64,000 bases of DNA from Pseudomonas zanjanensis (GCF_014268745.2 NZ_JABWRB020000003.1:124001-188000), one strand, 5' to 3'. Counted from the first letter of the stretch, positions 16,581 to 32,350 are shown. Notes: a model not told the origin generated them from the sequence alone. Numbers and translations: made by a program.

Positions 16581-18376
16581 TGGTCCACATCGGTGCCCTT
16601 GAGCACGGCGACGTAGTACGACAACAACTGCAGCGGGATGGTGTAGAGAATCGGCGACAGGATGTCGTGGATGTGCGGCATGTGCACCACGTGGGTGCCT
16701 TCGCCGTTGGTCATGCCGGCCTTCTCGTCAGCGAAGACAATCAACTGGCCGCCACGGGCGCGCACTTCCTGCAGGTTGGACTTGAGCTTTTCCAGCAGCT
16801 CGTTGTTCGGCGCGACGGTGACGACGGGCATGTCGTTATCCACAAGCGCCAGCGGGCCGTGCTTGAGCTCGCCGGCCGGGTAGGCCTCGGCGTGGATGTA
16901 GGAGATTTCCTTGAGCTTCAAGGCTCCTTCCATCGCCACCGGGAATTGCGCGCCACGGCCCAGGAACAGGGTGTGGTTCTTCTCGGCGAACAGCTCGGCG
17001 ATTTTTTCCACGGTGCTGTCCATGGCCAAGGCTTCGCCCAGGCGGGCCGGCAGGCGACGCAGTTCTTCCACCAGCTTGGCCTCGACGCCCTCACCCAGCG
17101 TGCCACGGACCTGGCCCAGGGACAGTGTCAGCAACAGCAGACCCACCAGTTGCGTGGTGAACGCCTTGGTCGACGCCACGCCGATCTCACGACCGGCCTG
17201 GGTCAGCAGGGTCAGGTCGGACTCACGCACCAGCGAGCTGATACCGACGTTGCAGATCGCCAGGCTGGCGAGAAAACCCAGTTCCTTGGCGTTACGCAGG
17301 GCGGCCAAGGTGTCGGCGGTTTCGCCGGATTGGGAAATGGTGACGAACAGCGTGTCGGGTTGCACCACTACCTTGCGATAACGGAACTCGCTGGCGACTT
17401 CGACCTGGCACGGAATACCGGCCAGCTCTTCCAGCCAGTAACGGGCGACCATGCCGGCGTGGTAACTGGTGCCGCAGGCGACGATCTGCACGTTGCGGAC
17501 CTTGGCGAACAACTCGGCCGCCTGTGGACCGAACGCCTGGACCAGCACCTGGCTCTGGCTCAGGCGGCCTTCCAGGGTGCGTTGCACCACGGCCGGTTGC
17601 TCGTGGATTTCCTTGAGCATGAAGTGGCGGAACTCGCCCTTGTCGGCGGCTTCGGCACCGTCGCGGTACTGGACGGTCTCACGCTCCACGCTTTTGCCAT
17701 CCAAGTCCCAGATCTGCACGCTGTCGCGGCGAATCTCGGCGATGTCGCCTTCTTCCAGGTACATGAAGCGGTCGGTGACCTGGCGCAGCGCCAACTGATC
17801 GGAAGCGAGGAAATTTTCCCCCAGGCCCAGGCCAATCACCAAGGGGCTGCCGCTGCGGGCCGCCACCAGGCGGTCGGGTTGTTTCGCGCTGATGACCGCC
17901 AGGCCGTAGGCACCGTGCAGTTCCTTGACGGTTGCCTTGAGGGCGACAGTCAGGTCTGCCAGGTCCTTGAGCTTGTGGTTGAGCAGATGGGCGATGACTT
18001 CAGTGTCAGTGTCCGAAGTGAACACATAACCGAGCGCCTTGAGCTGTTCACGCAGGGCTTCATGGTTTTCGATGATGCCGTTGTGCACCACCGCCAGGTC
18101 GCCGGAGAAATGCGGGTGAGCGTTACGCTCGCATGGCGCGCCATGGGTGGCCCAACGGGTGTGGGCGATGCCCAGGCGACCGAGCAGTGGTTCGGCGTCC
18201 AGCGCCTGTTCCAGCTCGCTGACCTTGCCTGGGCGACGCATGCGCTCGAGCTTCTCGTCTTGGGTGAACACCGCTACACCCGCGCTGTCGTAGCCGCGAT
18301 ATTCGAGACGCTTGAGACCTTCAAGCAAGATGGCAGTGATGTTGCGTTCAGCAACGGCGCCGACAATTCCACACAT
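16544..18376 (-). CDS. glmS: Glutamine–fructose-6-phosphate aminotransferase (isomerizing)
   Basis: A 610-residue protein. [12 protein letters not shown] puts the N-terminal nucleophile cysteine at position 2 of the glutaminase domain; [13 protein letters not shown] and [12 protein letters not shown] bind glutamine. The C-terminal part has two SIS isomerase domains ([37 protein letters not shown]) and ends NLAKSVTVE. It makes glucosamine-6-phosphate for peptidoglycan and LPS. One base separates it from the DeoR-type regulator gene upstream, so they are co-transcribed. No glmS ribozyme is expected in this lineage and none is visible. Confidence 0.97.
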   Translation of the reverse strand: MCGIVGAVAERNITAILLEGLKRLEYRGYDSAGVAVFTQDEKLERMRRPGKVSELEQALDAEPLLGRLGIAHTRWATHGAPCERNAHPHFSGDLAVVHNGIIENHEALREQLKALGYVFTSDTDTEVIAHLLNHKLKDLADLTVALKATVKELHGAYGLAVISAKQPDRLVAARSGSPLVIGLGLGENFLASDQLALRQVTDRFMYLEEGDIAEIRRDSVQIWDLDGKSVERETVQYRDGAEAADKGEFRHFMLKEIHEQPAVVQRTLEGRLSQSQVLVQAFGPQAAELFAKVRNVQIVACGTSYHAGMVARYWLEELAGIPCQVEVASEFRYRKVVVQPDTLFVTISQSGETADTLAALRNAKELGFLASLAICNVGISSLVRESDLTLLTQAGREIGVASTKAFTTQLVGLLLLTLSLGQVRGTLGEGVEAKLVEELRRLPARLGEALAMDSTVEKIAELFAEKNHTLFLGRGAQFPVAMEGALKLKEISYIHAEAYPAGELKHGPLALVDNDMPVVTVAPNNELLEKLKSNLQEVRARGGQLIVFADEKAGMTNGEGTHVVHMPHIHDILSPILYTIPLQLLSYYVAVLKGTDVDQPRNLAKSVTVE

Positions 18377-18377
18377 G

Positions 18378-19154
18378 CTACTTCTCCTGGCTGACAGGCG
18401 CGCAGATCACGGTAATGCCGCGGGCCTGAATCTGATCGCGGGCCTCTACGGGCAGGCGATCATCGGTAATGAGGGTATGGACGCTGCTCCACGGCAGTTC
18501 CAGGTTGGGGATCTTGCGGCCGATCTTGTCGGCCTCCACCATCACGATCACTTCCCGGGCAACCTCAGCCATCACGCGGCTCAGGCCCAGCAGTTCGTTG
18601 AAGGTGGTGGTACCTCGAACCAGATCGATGCCGTCGGCGCCGATGAACAACTGGTCGAAATCGTAGGAACGCAGCACTTGCTCGGCCACCTGCCCCTGGA
18701 ACGACTCGGAGTGAGGGTCCCAGGTACCGCCGGTCATCAACAGCACCGGTTCGTGCTCCAGTTCGCTCAAGGCATTGGCGACATGCAGGGAATTGGTCAT
18801 CACCACCAGGCCCGGCTGTTGGCCGAGTTGAGGGATCATGGCGGCGGTCGTGCTGCCGCTGTCGATGATGATCCGCGCATGTTCGCGGATCCGCTTCACA
18901 GCGGCCCGGGCAATGGCGAGTTTGTACTTGGAAACGGTTTGCCCGTTATCGGCCACCAACTCCTGCGGCATCGGCACCGCACCACCGTAGCGACGCAGCA
19001 GCAGGCCATTGGTCTCCAGGGCGGCAAGGTCCTTGCGAATCGTAACCTCCGAGGTTTCGAAGCGCTTGGCCAACTCATCCACACTGACCTCGCCCTGCTC
19101 TTGGAGCAAAGCAAGGATGTTGTGACGGCGCTGTGGCGTGTTGCGTTTCGACAT
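18378..19154 (-). CDS. DeoR-family transcriptional regulator (GlmR-like), upstream of glmS
   Basis: A 258-residue protein with an N-terminal DeoR helix-turn-helix ([37 protein letters not shown]) and a sugar-phosphate-sensing DeoRC domain ([45 protein letters not shown]). It sits between glmU and glmS, so amino-sugar metabolism is the likely target; a hexosamine phosphate is a reasonable but unproven effector. It starts at ATG 19154 and its stop almost touches the glmS start. Confidence 0.88.
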   Translation of the reverse strand: MSKRNTPQRRHNILALLQEQGEVSVDELAKRFETSEVTIRKDLAALETNGLLLRRYGGAVPMPQELVADNGQTVSKYKLAIARAAVKRIREHARIIIDSGSTTAAMIPQLGQQPGLVVMTNSLHVANALSELEHEPVLLMTGGTWDPHSESFQGQVAEQVLRSYDFDQLFIGADGIDLVRGTTTFNELLGLSRVMAEVAREVIVMVEADKIGRKIPNLELPWSSVHTLITDDRLPVEARDQIQARGITVICAPVSQEK

Positions 19155-19258
19155 GGCGGCTTAAGTTTCGATTCGAAAGATAACGTAAGCAATCAAAACC
19201 TATTGCGGCGGTATCGTCAAGGCGCCGATAGAAAAATTCAGAAATCCCGCAAATCGAA

Positions 19259-19347
19259 TGTGGGAGCGGGCTTGCTCGCGAATGCGTTGGGTCAGCAACG
19301 AATTAATTGGCTGAACCACCGCTTTCGCGAGCAAGCCCGCTCCCACA
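19259..19347. repeat. REP palindrome pair between glmU and the DeoR-type gene
   Basis: Perfect 23-bp inverted arms (TGTGGGAGCGGGCTTGCTCG on the left, its complement on the right) separated by 43 bp, filling much of the 212-bp gap. It resembles the 516-612 element with variant bases in the arm. A perfect DnaA 9-mer lies at 19356-19364. Confidence 0.85.
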
Positions 19348-19366
19348 GAATGGGCTGTGGATAACT

Positions 19367-20734
19367 TCAGGGCTTCTTGATTTTCTCTGGTCGCTTCCAG
19401 CCGTCGATGTTGCGCTGGCGGGCGCGTCCGACTGCCAGTTGGCCGTTATCCACATTCTGGGTCAGGGTCGAACCGGCCGCCGTGGTCGCACCGCTGGAGA
19501 TATCCACAGGCGCCACCAAAGAGTTGTTGGAACCGATAAAAACATCTTCGCCTAGAACGGTTTTCCACTTGTTGGCGCCATCGTAGTTGCAGGTGATGGT
19601 GCCGGCGCCGATGTTGGTGCGCGCACCGACTTCAGCGTCACCCAGGTAGGTCAGGTGGCCAGCCTTGGCGCCTTCGCCCAGGTGAGCGTTCTTGAGCTCG
19701 ACGAAGTTACCCACATGGGCCCGGGCTTCCAGCACCGAGCCTGGCCGCAAGCGGGCAAACGGGCCGGCATCGCTGCCTTCGCCCATGACCGCGCCGTCGA
19801 GATGGCTGTTGGCCTTGATCACCACGCCTTTGCGCAGGGTGCTGTCCTTGATCACGCAGTTCGGGCCGATGATCACGTCATCTTCGATGACGACCTTGCC
19901 TTCGAGAATGACATTGATGTCGATGACCACGTCGCGACCTACGCTGACTTCACCGCGTACGTCAAAACGGGCAGGGTCGCGCAGGGTCACGCCTTGGGCC
20001 ATCAGGCGGCGGGCGGCGCGCAGTTGGTAGTGGCGCTCCAGCTCGGCCAGTTGTCGGCGATCGTTGGCGCCCTGCACTTCCATGGCGTCCAGCGGCTGCT
20101 CGGTGGCGACGACCAGCCCGTCGGCAACGGCCATGGCAATCACATCGGTCAGGTAGTACTCGCCTTGGGCATTGTTGTTCGACAGACGACTCATCCAGTC
20201 ACCCAGGCGCTCGGCCGGCACCGCGAGAATACCGGTGTTGCCCTCGGTGATCGCGCGCTGGGCTTCGTTGGCGTCTTTTTGCTCGACGATTGCCGTCACT
20301 TGGCCGTCGGCGTTGCGCACAATGCGGCCATAGCCGGTGGGATCATCCAGTTCGACGGTCAGCAAACCCAACTGCTGTGGCGCGACCTGCTTGAGCAAGC
20401 GCTGCAAGGTCTCGACTTCGATCAGCGGCACATCGCCGTAGAGAATCAGCACCGTATTGGCCGTGATGAACGGCACGGCCTGGGCCACGGCATGGCCAGT
20501 GCCCAGTTGCTTGTCCTGCAGGACGAAATTCAGGTCGTCCGCCGCCAGGCGCTCGCGCACCGCATCGGCACCATGGCCGATCACCACGTGAATGCGCTGT
20601 GGATCAAGTTGCCGGGCGCTGTGGATAACATGACCGAGCATGGAATTGCCGGCGATCGGGTGCAAGACCTTGGGCAACGCCGAACGCATGCGGGTGCCTT
20701 GGCCGGCCGCGAGGATAACGATTTCAAGAGACAT
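19367..20734 (-). CDS. glmU: Bifunctional UDP-GlcNAc pyrophosphorylase / GlcN-1-P N-acetyltransferase
   Basis: A 455-residue protein. The N-terminal uridyltransferase carries [20 protein letters not shown] and [20 protein letters not shown]. The C-terminal left-handed beta-helix has hexapeptide repeats and the acetyltransferase motifs [20 protein letters not shown] and [19 protein letters not shown]. It converts glucosamine-1-phosphate to UDP-GlcNAc. It is the step after GlmS and GlmM, and it is placed between the ATP synthase operon and the DeoR–glmS pair as in other pseudomonads. Confidence 0.97.
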   Translation of the reverse strand: MSLEIVILAAGQGTRMRSALPKVLHPIAGNSMLGHVIHSARQLDPQRIHVVIGHGADAVRERLAADDLNFVLQDKQLGTGHAVAQAVPFITANTVLILYGDVPLIEVETLQRLLKQVAPQQLGLLTVELDDPTGYGRIVRNADGQVTAIVEQKDANEAQRAITEGNTGILAVPAERLGDWMSRLSNNNAQGEYYLTDVIAMAVADGLVVATEQPLDAMEVQGANDRRQLAELERHYQLRAARRLMAQGVTLRDPARFDVRGEVSVGRDVVIDINVILEGKVVIEDDVIIGPNCVIKDSTLRKGVVIKANSHLDGAVMGEGSDAGPFARLRPGSVLEARAHVGNFVELKNAHLGEGAKAGHLTYLGDAEVGARTNIGAGTITCNYDGANKWKTVLGEDVFIGSNNSLVAPVDISSGATTAAGSTLTQNVDNGQLAVGRARQRNIDGWKRPEKIKKP

Positions 20735-20795
20735 GACTGGCTACCAATCCTGGGTGGTCAGCGGCTGCGACCAGGTAATGAATGTCGGGAAAAGA

Positions 20796-20823
20796 AAAAA
20801 GGGTAGCCGAGGCTACCCTTTTT
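20796..20823 (-). terminator. Terminator of the ATP synthase operon
   Basis: Stem AAAAAGGGTAGCC/GGCTACCCTTTTT with a two-base loop, between atpC and glmU. The arms end in A and T runs, so it can act in either direction; the transcribed strand here is minus. Confidence 0.9.
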
Positions 20824-20857
20824 AATCAATCGCACAGAAAGCAGACGGCTTAGCCGC

Positions 20858-21274
20858 TTACTTCTTGCGGATCTGCTGAAGCGTACGCAGCTGGGCTGCG
20901 GCTTCTGCCAGACGTGCAGCAGCAGAACCGTAGTCGAACTCCGCGCCTCGTTCGTGCAGGGCCTTCTCGGCGGCCTTGACGGCCTCCTGAGCGGAGGCTT
21001 CGTCCAGGTCGGCAGCACGTTGCACAGTGTCGGCAAGGACCTTGACCATGTTCGGCTGAACCTCGAGGAAACCACCGGAGATGTAATACACCTCGGCTTC
21101 CCCGCCCTGCTTGATCAAGCGGATCGGACCCGGTTTCAGATTAGTGATCAGCGGTGCGTGACCCAGAGCGATACCAAGATCCCCCAGCTCACCATGCGCA
21201 ATCACCATCTCGACCAGACCGGAGAAGATTTCCCCTTCCGCACTGACGATATCGCAATGGACTGTCATAGCCAT
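20858..21274 (-). CDS. atpC: F1 ATP synthase epsilon subunit
   Basis: A 138-residue protein with the beta-sandwich segment [40 protein letters not shown] and [20 protein letters not shown], then the C-terminal helical hairpin rich in Ala and Glu. It couples the central stalk to the rotor and inhibits ATP hydrolysis. It is the last gene of the atp operon, 45 bp after atpD. Confidence 0.96.
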   Translation of the reverse strand: MAMTVHCDIVSAEGEIFSGLVEMVIAHGELGDLGIALGHAPLITNLKPGPIRLIKQGGEAEVYYISGGFLEVQPNMVKVLADTVQRAADLDEASAQEAVKAAEKALHERGAEFDYGSAAARLAEAAAQLRTLQQIRKK

Positions 21275-21319
21275 CTGATTGCCTCAACCTAAATTAGCGC
21301 CCGTTGCCGGGCGCCGGGA

Positions 21320-22723
<1,404 letters not shown>

Positions 22724-23584
22724 TTAAACCGCGGCAGCGCCGCCGACGATTTCCGAGATCTCTTGGGTGATCGCAGCCTGACGCGCCTTGTTGTAGATCA
22801 GCTGCAAATCGCTGATCAAATCACCGGCGTTGTCGGTAGCGTTCTTCATCGCGATCATCCGCGCCGCTTGTTCAGCTGCGTTGTTCTCGACCACCGCCTG
22901 GTAGACCTGCGACTCCACGTAGCGGACCATCAAGCCGTCAAGCAGCTCCTTGGCATCCGGTTCGTAGAGATAGTCCCAGTGGTGCTTGAGTTCCTGTTCC
23001 GGGGTCGCCACCAGTGGAACCAATTGCTCCACGGTTGGCTGTTGCGTCATGGTGTTGATGAACTTGTTGGATACCACGGACAGGCGGTCAATCCGGCCTT
23101 CCAGGTAAGCATCCAGCATCACCTTGACGCTGCCGATCAGGTCATTGATCGACGGTTCTTCACCCAGGTGGCTGATAGCAGCGACGACGTTGCCGCCGAA
23201 GTTGCGGAAGAAAGCCGCACCCTTGCTACCAATCACGCACAGATCGATCTCGACGCCTTGTTCGCGGTTTACAGCCATGTCCTTGACCAGGGCCTTGAAC
23301 AGGTTGGTGTTCAAGCCACCACACAGACCACGGTCACTGCTCACCACGACGTAACCGACGCGCTTGATAGCACGGTCGATCATGAACGGGTGGCGATATT
23401 CCGGGTTGGCGTTGGCCAGATGACCAATAACCTGGCGGATGCGCTCCGCATAAGGGCGGCTAGCAGCCATGCGCATTTGAGCCTTGCGCATTTTGCTGAC
23501 CGCCACTTTTTCCATGGCGCTGGTAATTTTTTGCGTGCTTTTGATGCTCGCAATCTTACTGCGAATCTCTTTTGCGCCTGCCAT
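22724..23584 (-). CDS. atpG: F1 ATP synthase gamma subunit
   Basis: A 286-residue protein starting [20 protein letters not shown], with [20 protein letters not shown] in the middle and a C-terminal helix containing [20 protein letters not shown], the gamma family signature. It is the rotating central stalk between the beta ring and the c-ring. It lies between atpA and atpD. Confidence 0.97.
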   Translation of the reverse strand: MAGAKEIRSKIASIKSTQKITSAMEKVAVSKMRKAQMRMAASRPYAERIRQVIGHLANANPEYRHPFMIDRAIKRVGYVVVSSDRGLCGGLNTNLFKALVKDMAVNREQGVEIDLCVIGSKGAAFFRNFGGNVVAAISHLGEEPSINDLIGSVKVMLDAYLEGRIDRLSVVSNKFINTMTQQPTVEQLVPLVATPEQELKHHWDYLYEPDAKELLDGLMVRYVESQVYQAVVENNAAEQAARMIAMKNATDNAGDLISDLQLIYNKARQAAITQEISEIVGGAAAV

Positions 23585-23634
23585 GTAACACCTATCAGGT
23601 TAGCAAGCGGGAGCCTTGCGACTCCCGCTGCGGC

Positions 23635-25179
<1,545 letters not shown>

Positions 25180-25200
25180 TGCTCTGCTGCCCCTTCAAAC

Positions 25201-25737
25201 TCAAGATTTCAATGCTTCGGCAAGTTTCGCGATTTTGCCGCGAATCGAGCCATCGATAACCAGGTCGCCGGCGCGGATTACAACGCCCCCTATCAGGGAC
25301 TTGTCTTCCTCGACTTGCAGGCGCACTTCCCGGTTGAGTCGTGCACTGAGAACCTTGGCGAGTTTGTCTTGCTGTTCTTGGTTCAATGCGAAAGCACTGG
25401 TCACTTCCACGTCTACCGACTTCTCTTGCTCGGCCTTGTACAGGTCGAAAAGAGTGGCGATCTCCGGCAGAAGCAGGAGACGGTCGTTTTCGGCAACGAC
25501 GTGAATGAAATTCTGTGCCTTGGCATCGAACTTGTCGCCGCACACGTCAATGAACGTGGCGGCCTTTTCTGCGCTCGTCAGTCGCGGGGCCTTGAGCACG
25601 CGCTGCATGGTGTCGTCTTGCGACACCGCTGCAGCCAGGCCGAGCATGGCTGACCAATTGGCCAGTTGCTGGTGGGCCTGAGCGTGCTCGAAGGCCGCCT
25701 TAGCGTAAGGTCGGGCCAACGTGGTCAGTTCTGCCAT
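25201..25737 (-). CDS. atpH: F1 ATP synthase delta subunit
   Basis: A 178-residue protein with the N-terminal helical domain ([20 protein letters not shown]) and the C-terminal signature region [20 protein letters not shown], ending [19 protein letters not shown]. It is the peripheral-stalk cap joining the b-subunit dimer to the alpha/beta hexamer. It is 12 bp after atpF. Confidence 0.96.
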   Translation of the reverse strand: MAELTTLARPYAKAAFEHAQAHQQLANWSAMLGLAAAVSQDDTMQRVLKAPRLTSAEKAATFIDVCGDKFDAKAQNFIHVVAENDRLLLLPEIATLFDLYKAEQEKSVDVEVTSAFALNQEQQDKLAKVLSARLNREVRLQVEEDKSLIGGVVIRAGDLVIDGSIRGKIAKLAEALKS

Positions 25738-25749
25738 GATCGCCCTCGC

Positions 25750-26220
25750 TTAGATTTCAGCAGCCAGTTGGTTAACCAGCTCTGCGTGCGCGTTTTGATC
25801 GATTGTGGCACCCAGGATCTTCGAAGCACCGCCAACGGCCAGGGCACCCACTTGGGCACGCAGCGCGTCTTTGACACTGTTGAGTTCCTGTTCGATCTCG
25901 GCTTGAGCCTGAGCCTTCACACGGTCAGCTTCGACGCGAGCCTGTTCACGGGCTTCGTCGACAATCTGGGTACCGCGTTTCTTGGCTTGCTCGATGATTT
26001 CAGCTGCCTGAGCTTTCGCTTCGCGCAGTTGCTGACCCACTTTCTCATGGGCCAACTCCAGGTCGCGAGCTGCACGGCTGGCAGCGTCCAGACCATCAGC
26101 GATCTTCTTTTGACGTTCGTGCAATGCCGCAATGACCGGAGGCCATACGAACTTCATGCAGAACAGTACAAAAATCAGGAACGCAACGGACTGGCCAATC
26201 AGGGTCGCATTAATGTTCAC
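25750..26220 (-). CDS. atpF: F0 ATP synthase b subunit
   Basis: A 156-residue protein with one N-terminal membrane helix ([20 protein letters not shown]) followed by a long charged, heptad-patterned coiled coil rich in Ala, Glu and Gln. It forms the dimeric peripheral stalk. The length equals that of the E. coli b subunit. It lies between atpE and atpH. Confidence 0.97.
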   Translation of the reverse strand: MNINATLIGQSVAFLIFVLFCMKFVWPPVIAALHERQKKIADGLDAASRAARDLELAHEKVGQQLREAKAQAAEIIEQAKKRGTQIVDEAREQARVEADRVKAQAQAEIEQELNSVKDALRAQVGALAVGGASKILGATIDQNAHAELVNQLAAEI

Positions 26221-26278
26221 GCCAACACCTCGCAGTTACGTTGTCCATCACACCAATCTACTCGAGACATCCGAGTAA

Positions 26279-26551
<273 letters not shown>

Positions 26552-26606
26552 TTACGTCGTATGGTTTAGGTTTTTTAGATTAAAGCGGTAAAACAAATCG
26601 TTTCTC

Positions 26607-26644
26607 AGCCCGGTTCGGGCTCCTTCCCGTTTGACCGGGAAGGA
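26607..26644 (-). ncRNA. Two hairpins in the atpB–atpE intercistronic leader
   Basis: Stem AGCCCG/CGGGCT with a 3-nt loop (26607-26621) directly abuts stem TCCTTCCCG/CGGGAAGGA with a 6-nt loop (26621-26644). They lie in mRNA between atpB and atpE. This region in other enterics and relatives contains signals that raise atpE translation or affect processing, to match the high c-subunit stoichiometry; a similar role here is inferred. Confidence 0.5.
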
Positions 26645-26667
26645 CATCAGACTAGTCGAGACTGGCC

Positions 26668-27961
<1,294 letters not shown>

Positions 27962-28035
27962 CGCTTTTGCTCTCCAATAGTCGGCCGCCATAATTCAATA
28001 ACTTGGCATAATTTGTGCCGACAAAATGCGCGCAG

Positions 28036-28064
28036 AGTATAGGGGCGGTTCTGCCCCTATTCAA
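28036..28064 (-). promoter_or_regulatory. Predicted promoter of the atp operon
   Basis: On the minus strand TTGAAT (28064-28059), 17 bp, then TATACT (28041-28036). The spacer contains a small GGGGC/GCCCC inverted repeat. The predicted start is about 70 nt before atpI. Confidence 0.6.
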
Positions 28065-28109
28065 CCTTCAGGTAGTGATTTCCGACTGCGCGCTACAAGA
28101 GCAATTGTT

Positions 28110-28982
28110 TCAGCGAATGTGCGCAAGAACACCTTGCAGCTCATCGAGAGAGTTATAGCCAATCACCAATTGCCCTTTGCCCTTCTTTCCGTGGCGAATC
28201 TGCACCGCAGAGCCCAGGCGCTCGGCCAGGCGCTGTTCAAGACGGGCGATATCCGGATCAGGTTTTGGTGCTTCGACAGGGGCGGGTTTACCGCTCAACC
28301 ATTGACGAACCAGTGCCTCGGTCTGGCGCACGGTAAGGCCGCGTGCGACAACATGTCGCGCCCCTTCAACCTGTTGATTTTCCGGCAAACCGAGCAATGC
28401 CCGGGCATGACCCATTTCCAGGTCGCCATGGGACAGCATGGTCTTGATGACTTCCGGCAACGCAATCAGGCGCAACAGGTTGGCCACGGTCACGCGGGAT
28501 TTGCCCACCGCCTCGGCAACTTGTTGCTGGGTCAGCTGGAATTCCTGCTGCAAGCGCTGCAGGGCAACGGCTTCCTCGATCGGGTTGAGGTCTTCGCGCT
28601 GGATGTTCTCGATCAACGCCATGGCGATGGCCGTTTCATCCGGGACGTCACGGACCATTGCCGGGATGGTTTCCTGGCCGGCCTGCTGGCTGGCGCGCCA
28701 GCGACGTTCTCCGGCGATGATCTCGAAGCGGCCATTGGCGATCGGCCGGACCACGATCGGCTGCATCACGCCCTGGCTCTTGATCGACTGGGCCAGTTCT
28801 TCCAGCGCCTGCGGGTCCATGTCCCGGCGCGGCTGGTATTTGCCGCGCTGGATCAGGTCCAGGGGCAGGTGCTGCAACTCGCGCTGGTCGGCCTGCACGG
28901 CCTGTTCTTCCAGCGAGCTGACAGTCGGACCGCTGAGCAGTGCATCCAGTCCACGTCCGAGACCTCGTTTCTTGACGGCCAT
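28110..28982 (-). CDS. parB: Chromosome partitioning protein ParB
   Basis: A 290-residue protein. The N terminus MAVKKRGLGRGLDALLSG interacts with ParA; QYQ-type QRGKYQPRRDMDPQALEELA and GERRWRASQQAG form the CTP-binding ParB/Srx domain. ESIR-like ALIENIQREDLNPIEEAVAL and the helix-turn-helix LTQQQVAEAVGKSRVTVANL follow. The C-terminal dimerisation domain ends DELQGVLAHIR. ParB binds parS sites, two of which lie in and at the end of recF, and spreads to organise the origin. It is 9 bp downstream of parA. Confidence 0.96.
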   Translation of the reverse strand: MAVKKRGLGRGLDALLSGPTVSSLEEQAVQADQRELQHLPLDLIQRGKYQPRRDMDPQALEELAQSIKSQGVMQPIVVRPIANGRFEIIAGERRWRASQQAGQETIPAMVRDVPDETAIAMALIENIQREDLNPIEEAVALQRLQQEFQLTQQQVAEAVGKSRVTVANLLRLIALPEVIKTMLSHGDLEMGHARALLGLPENQQVEGARHVVARGLTVRQTEALVRQWLSGKPAPVEAPKPDPDIARLEQRLAERLGSAVQIRHGKKGKGQLVIGYNSLDELQGVLAHIR

Positions 28983-28991
28983 GGGGTTTCC

Positions 28992-29789
28992 TTAAGTTGG
29001 CTGGGCTGCAGCGGTGCGTGGGTTGCGGCGCTGACGGCGAACCATCTCGCCCGCCAGGGCCAGGTAAGCCAACGCACCACGGGATTGTTTGTCGTAGGCC
29101 AGGGCCGGCATGCCGTAGCTCGGGGCTTCGGCCAGACGGATGTTTCGCGGGATGACGGTGTCGTAGAGCTGCTCGCCGAAATGTTCCTTGAGCTGGGCCG
29201 AAACGTCGTTCATCAGGCTCAGGCGCGGGTCGTACATGGTTCGCAACAGGCCTTCGACCTTCAGTTCCGGGTTCAGCAGTTCGGCGATGCGCTTGATGTT
29301 ATCCACAAGGTCGCTCAACCCTTCCAGGGCGAAGTACTCGCACTGCATGGGGATAATGACCCCATCGGCGGCCACCAGGGCGTTGAGGGTCAGCATCGAC
29401 AGCGACGGCGGGCAATCGATCAGGATGTAGTCGTAGTTTTCCCGGATCGGCGCCAAGGCGCTGCGCAGGCGGCTTTCCTTCATCTGCATTTCCAGCAGCA
29501 CCACTTCCGCCGCCGTCAGGTCGCGGTTGGCCGGCAGCAGTTGATAACCGCCATGTTCAGAGAAGTGCATGGCCTGGCCCAGATCGCATTCGCCGATCAG
29601 GACGTCGTAGATGGAATTTTCCAGGCCATGCTTATCCACACCGCTGCCCATGGTGGCGTTGCCCTGTGGATCGAGATCGATCAACAGCACCCGGCGCTTG
29701 GTCGCGACCAGGGATGCTGCGAGGTTGATGCAGGTGGTGGTCTTGCCCACACCACCTTTCTGGTTCGCTATCGCGAATACCTTAGCCAT
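28992..29789 (-). CDS. parA: Chromosome partitioning ATPase ParA (Soj type)
   Basis: A 265-residue deviant-Walker ATPase: NQKGGVGKTTTCINLAASL near the N terminus, VLLIDLDPQGNATMGSGVD, and YILIDCPPSLSMLTLNALVA. It drives ParB-parS segregation. Start ATG 29789 gives the usual length; the frame could be extended to a TTG at 29807. It follows rsmG closely in the rsmG–parA–parB order common to many bacteria. Confidence 0.96.
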   Translation of the reverse strand: MAKVFAIANQKGGVGKTTTCINLAASLVATKRRVLLIDLDPQGNATMGSGVDKHGLENSIYDVLIGECDLGQAMHFSEHGGYQLLPANRDLTAAEVVLLEMQMKESRLRSALAPIRENYDYILIDCPPSLSMLTLNALVAADGVIIPMQCEYFALEGLSDLVDNIKRIAELLNPELKVEGLLRTMYDPRLSLMNDVSAQLKEHFGEQLYDTVIPRNIRLAEAPSYGMPALAYDKQSRGALAYLALAGEMVRRQRRNPRTAAAQPT

Positions 29790-29807
29790 TCTTGCTTGTG
29801 TTCCCAA

Positions 29808-30443
29808 TCATGCCGTGCGGCGCAGTATCAGCAGATGGCGTTGGCCTTGGCAACCGGGTACGGCCAAGGCGTGTTCGCTATCGAGGTGGAAGTCTGCCGG
29901 CAATGCTACCAGCTCATCGGCCGGATGAACGCCCTTCATTGCCAGCCAGCGCGTATTGGTATCGCCCAGGTGGCGAGTCCAGTTGCTGAAGTTCTCCATG
30001 CTGCTGAACGCCCGGGAGATGATCCCGTTGAACGGCTCGGCAGGCTGGAACGCTTCGACGCGGCTGTGGATAACTTGCAGGTTATCCAGTTTGAGTTCGA
30101 GTTTGACCTGGGTCAGGAAGCGGGTTTTCTTGCCGTTACTGTCCAGACAGGTCACTTGCGAGTCGGGAAACAGGATTGCCAGCGGGATCCCCGGCATGCC
30201 GCCGCCACTGCCGACATCCAGCCAGCGACCGTTTTCGATGAAGGCCATGACACTGAGACTGTCGAGCAGATGCCGCGAGACCATTTCATCCGGATCGCGT
30301 ACGGCGGTCAGGTTGTAGGCCTTGTTCCACTTGATCAACAGCGCCAGATAGCCCAGCAATTGCGCGTGCTGGGCTTCGGTCAGGCTGACACCGAGCTGAC
30401 GGGCACCTGTGGATAACTCTTCAGCGTGTTGCGAGGTGACCAT
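29808..30443 (-). CDS. rsmG: 16S rRNA (guanine-527-N7)-methyltransferase RsmG
   Basis: A 211-residue SAM-dependent methyltransferase. [20 protein letters not shown] and [11 protein letters not shown] are family motifs; [20 protein letters not shown] is the SAM-binding motif I. Loss of RsmG commonly gives low-level streptomycin resistance. ATG 30443 lies 6 nt inside the end of mnmG; a TTG at 30452 is an alternative start. It is co-transcribed with mnmG. Confidence 0.94.
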   Translation of the reverse strand: MVTSQHAEELSTGARQLGVSLTEAQHAQLLGYLALLIKWNKAYNLTAVRDPDEMVSRHLLDSLSVMAFIENGRWLDVGSGGGMPGIPLAILFPDSQVTCLDSNGKKTRFLTQVKLELKLDNLQVIHSRVEAFQPAEPFNGIISRAFSSMENFSNWTRHLGDTNTRWLAMKGVHPADELVALPADFHLDSEHALAVPGCQGQRHLLILRRTA

Positions 30444-30448
30444 CGAAC

Positions 30449-32350
30449 TCAAGCGCTTTGCTCCAACTGGCGGCCCGCGCCGCGTTTTTTCAAATGAATC
30501 ATCAACAGCGAAATCGCCGCCGGCGTGACGCCGGGAATGCGCGAAGCCTGGCCCAGGGTCTCTGGACGGGTCGCACCGAGCTTGCCCTGGATTTCTTTCG
30601 ACAACCCGGAAATGCCGGTGTAATCGATATCCACAGGCAGCCTGGTGTCTTCACTGGCGCGCAGACGGGCAATTTCGTCCTGCTGGCGGTCGATGTAACC
30701 GGCGTATTTGGTCTTGATCTCGACCTGCTCGGCAACCTGTGGATCTTCCGCGCCCTGGCCGGTCACTTCCACCAGCCCGGCGTAATCGATTTCCGGGCGG
30801 CTCAAGAGATTGAGCAAATTGTATTCGTGGGTCAGCGGCGTGCCGAATTTCGCCGCGATGGCATCGCCTTGCTCGGTACCGGGACGCACCCAGGTACTTT
30901 TCAGGCGCTGCTCTTCCAGCTCGATACTTTCGCGTTTCTGGCAGAACGCGGCCCAGCGCGCGTCATCCACCAATCCCAGTTCACGACCTTTCTCGGTCAG
31001 GCGCAGGTCGGCGTTGTCTTCCCGCAGGATCAGGCGATATTCCGCGCGGGAGGTGAACATCCGATACGGTTCCTGGGTACCCAAGGTGATCAGGTCGTCT
31101 ACCAGCACACCGATGTACGCCTCATCGCGGCGCGGGCACCAGGCTTCTTTGCCCTTGGCGAGCAGTGCGGCGTTGGCGCCGGCGAGCAAACCCTGGGCAC
31201 CCGCTTCTTCGTAACCGGTGGTGCCGTTGATCTGCCCGGCAAAGAACAAACCGCCGATAACCTTGGTTTCCAGGCTGTACTTCAAATCGCGCGGATCGAA
31301 GTAGTCGTACTCGATCGCATAACCTGGACGCACGATGTGCGCGTTTTCCATGCCACGGATCGATTGCACGATCTGCAACTGCACGTCGAACGGCAGGCTT
31401 GTGGATATCCCGTTCGGATACAGCTCATGGGTGGTCAAACCTTCCGGTTCGATGAACACCTGATGGCTTTCCTTGTCGGCAAAGCGATGGATCTTGTCTT
31501 CGATCGACGGGCAATAGCGCGGGCCGACACCTTCGATTTCACCGGCGGCGGAGTACATCGGCGATCGATCGAGGTTCGCCGCGATGATTTCGTGGGTGCG
31601 GGCGTTGGTATGGGTGATCCAGCAACTGACTTGCCGCGGATGCTGTTCCTTGTTGCCCATGAACGACATCACCGGGATTGGAGTATCCCCAGGTTGCTCG
31701 GTCATCACCGAGAAATCCACGGACTTGCCATCGATGCGAGGTGGCGTACCGGTTTTCAGACGCCCGACACGCAATGGCAACTCACGCAGACGGTGAGCCA
31801 GAGCAATCGACGGCGGATCCCCGGCACGCCCGCCGGAAAAATTCTGCAAACCAATGTGGATAAGTCCGCCGAGGAAGGTCCCGGTGGTCAACACCACGCA
31901 ATCGGCGAAGAAACGCAGGCCCATCTGTGTGACGACACCACGTACCCGGTCCTGCTCGACGATCAGGTCATCGGCCGCTTGTTGAAATATCCACAGGTTC
32001 GGCTGGTTTTCCAGGATTTCGCGGACAGCGGCCTTGTAGAGGACTCGGTCGGCCTGGGCGCGAGTAGCGCGCACGGCCGGGCCTTTGCGGCTGTTCAATA
32101 CGCGAAATTGGATACCACCCTTATCGGTGGCCATGGCCATCGCGCCCCCAAGGGCATCGATCTCCTTGACCAGGTGGCTTTTGCCGATCCCGCCAATGGC
32201 AGGGTTGCAGCTCATGGCGCCGAGGGTTTCCACGTTATGCGTCAGCAACAGGGTTTTTGCCCCCATGCGTGCTGATGCAAGTGCTGCCTCGGTACCGGCA
32301 TGACCGCCGCCGATGACGATCACTTCAAAACGGGAAGGGAAATCCACCAC
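30449..32350 (-). CDS. mnmG: tRNA uridine-5-carboxymethylaminomethyl modification enzyme MnmG (GidA)
   Basis: A 633-residue FAD protein starting at GTG ([20 protein letters not shown]). The FAD Rossmann motif is [37 protein letters not shown] and [20 protein letters not shown] are family signatures. With MnmE it modifies U34 of certain tRNAs. The gene lies just left of an oriC-like region. Several perfect DnaA boxes lie inside it or near its ends (30408, about 31856). Confidence 0.97.
   Translation of the reverse strand: MVDFPSRFEVIVIGGGHAGTEAALASARMGAKTLLLTHNVETLGAMSCNPAIGGIGKSHLVKEIDALGGAMAMATDKGGIQFRVLNSRKGPAVRATRAQADRVLYKAAVREILENQPNLWIFQQAADDLIVEQDRVRGVVTQMGLRFFADCVVLTTGTFLGGLIHIGLQNFSGGRAGDPPSIALAHRLRELPLRVGRLKTGTPPRIDGKSVDFSVMTEQPGDTPIPVMSFMGNKEQHPRQVSCWITHTNARTHEIIAANLDRSPMYSAAGEIEGVGPRYCPSIEDKIHRFADKESHQVFIEPEGLTTHELYPNGISTSLPFDVQLQIVQSIRGMENAHIVRPGYAIEYDYFDPRDLKYSLETKVIGGLFFAGQINGTTGYEEAGAQGLLAGANAALLAKGKEAWCPRRDEAYIGVLVDDLITLGTQEPYRMFTSRAEYRLILREDNADLRLTEKGRELGLVDDARWAAFCQKRESIELEEQRLKSTWVRPGTEQGDAIAAKFGTPLTHEYNLLNLLSRPEIDYAGLVEVTGQGAEDPQVAEQVEIKTKYAGYIDRQQDEIARLRASEDTRLPVDIDYTGISGLSKEIQGKLGATRPETLGQASRIPGVTPAAISLLMIHLKKRGAGRQLEQSA

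Noticed and set aside
16686-16700. CACCACGTGGGTG as a further parS site
   Set aside because: Only the central CCACGTGG matches; the outer bases of the parS core are wrong and the sequence is explained by glmS codons.
16490-18394. 634-codon plus-strand frame opposite glmS
   Set aside because: Antisense shadow of glmS; typical His/Gln/Val-rich mirror composition.
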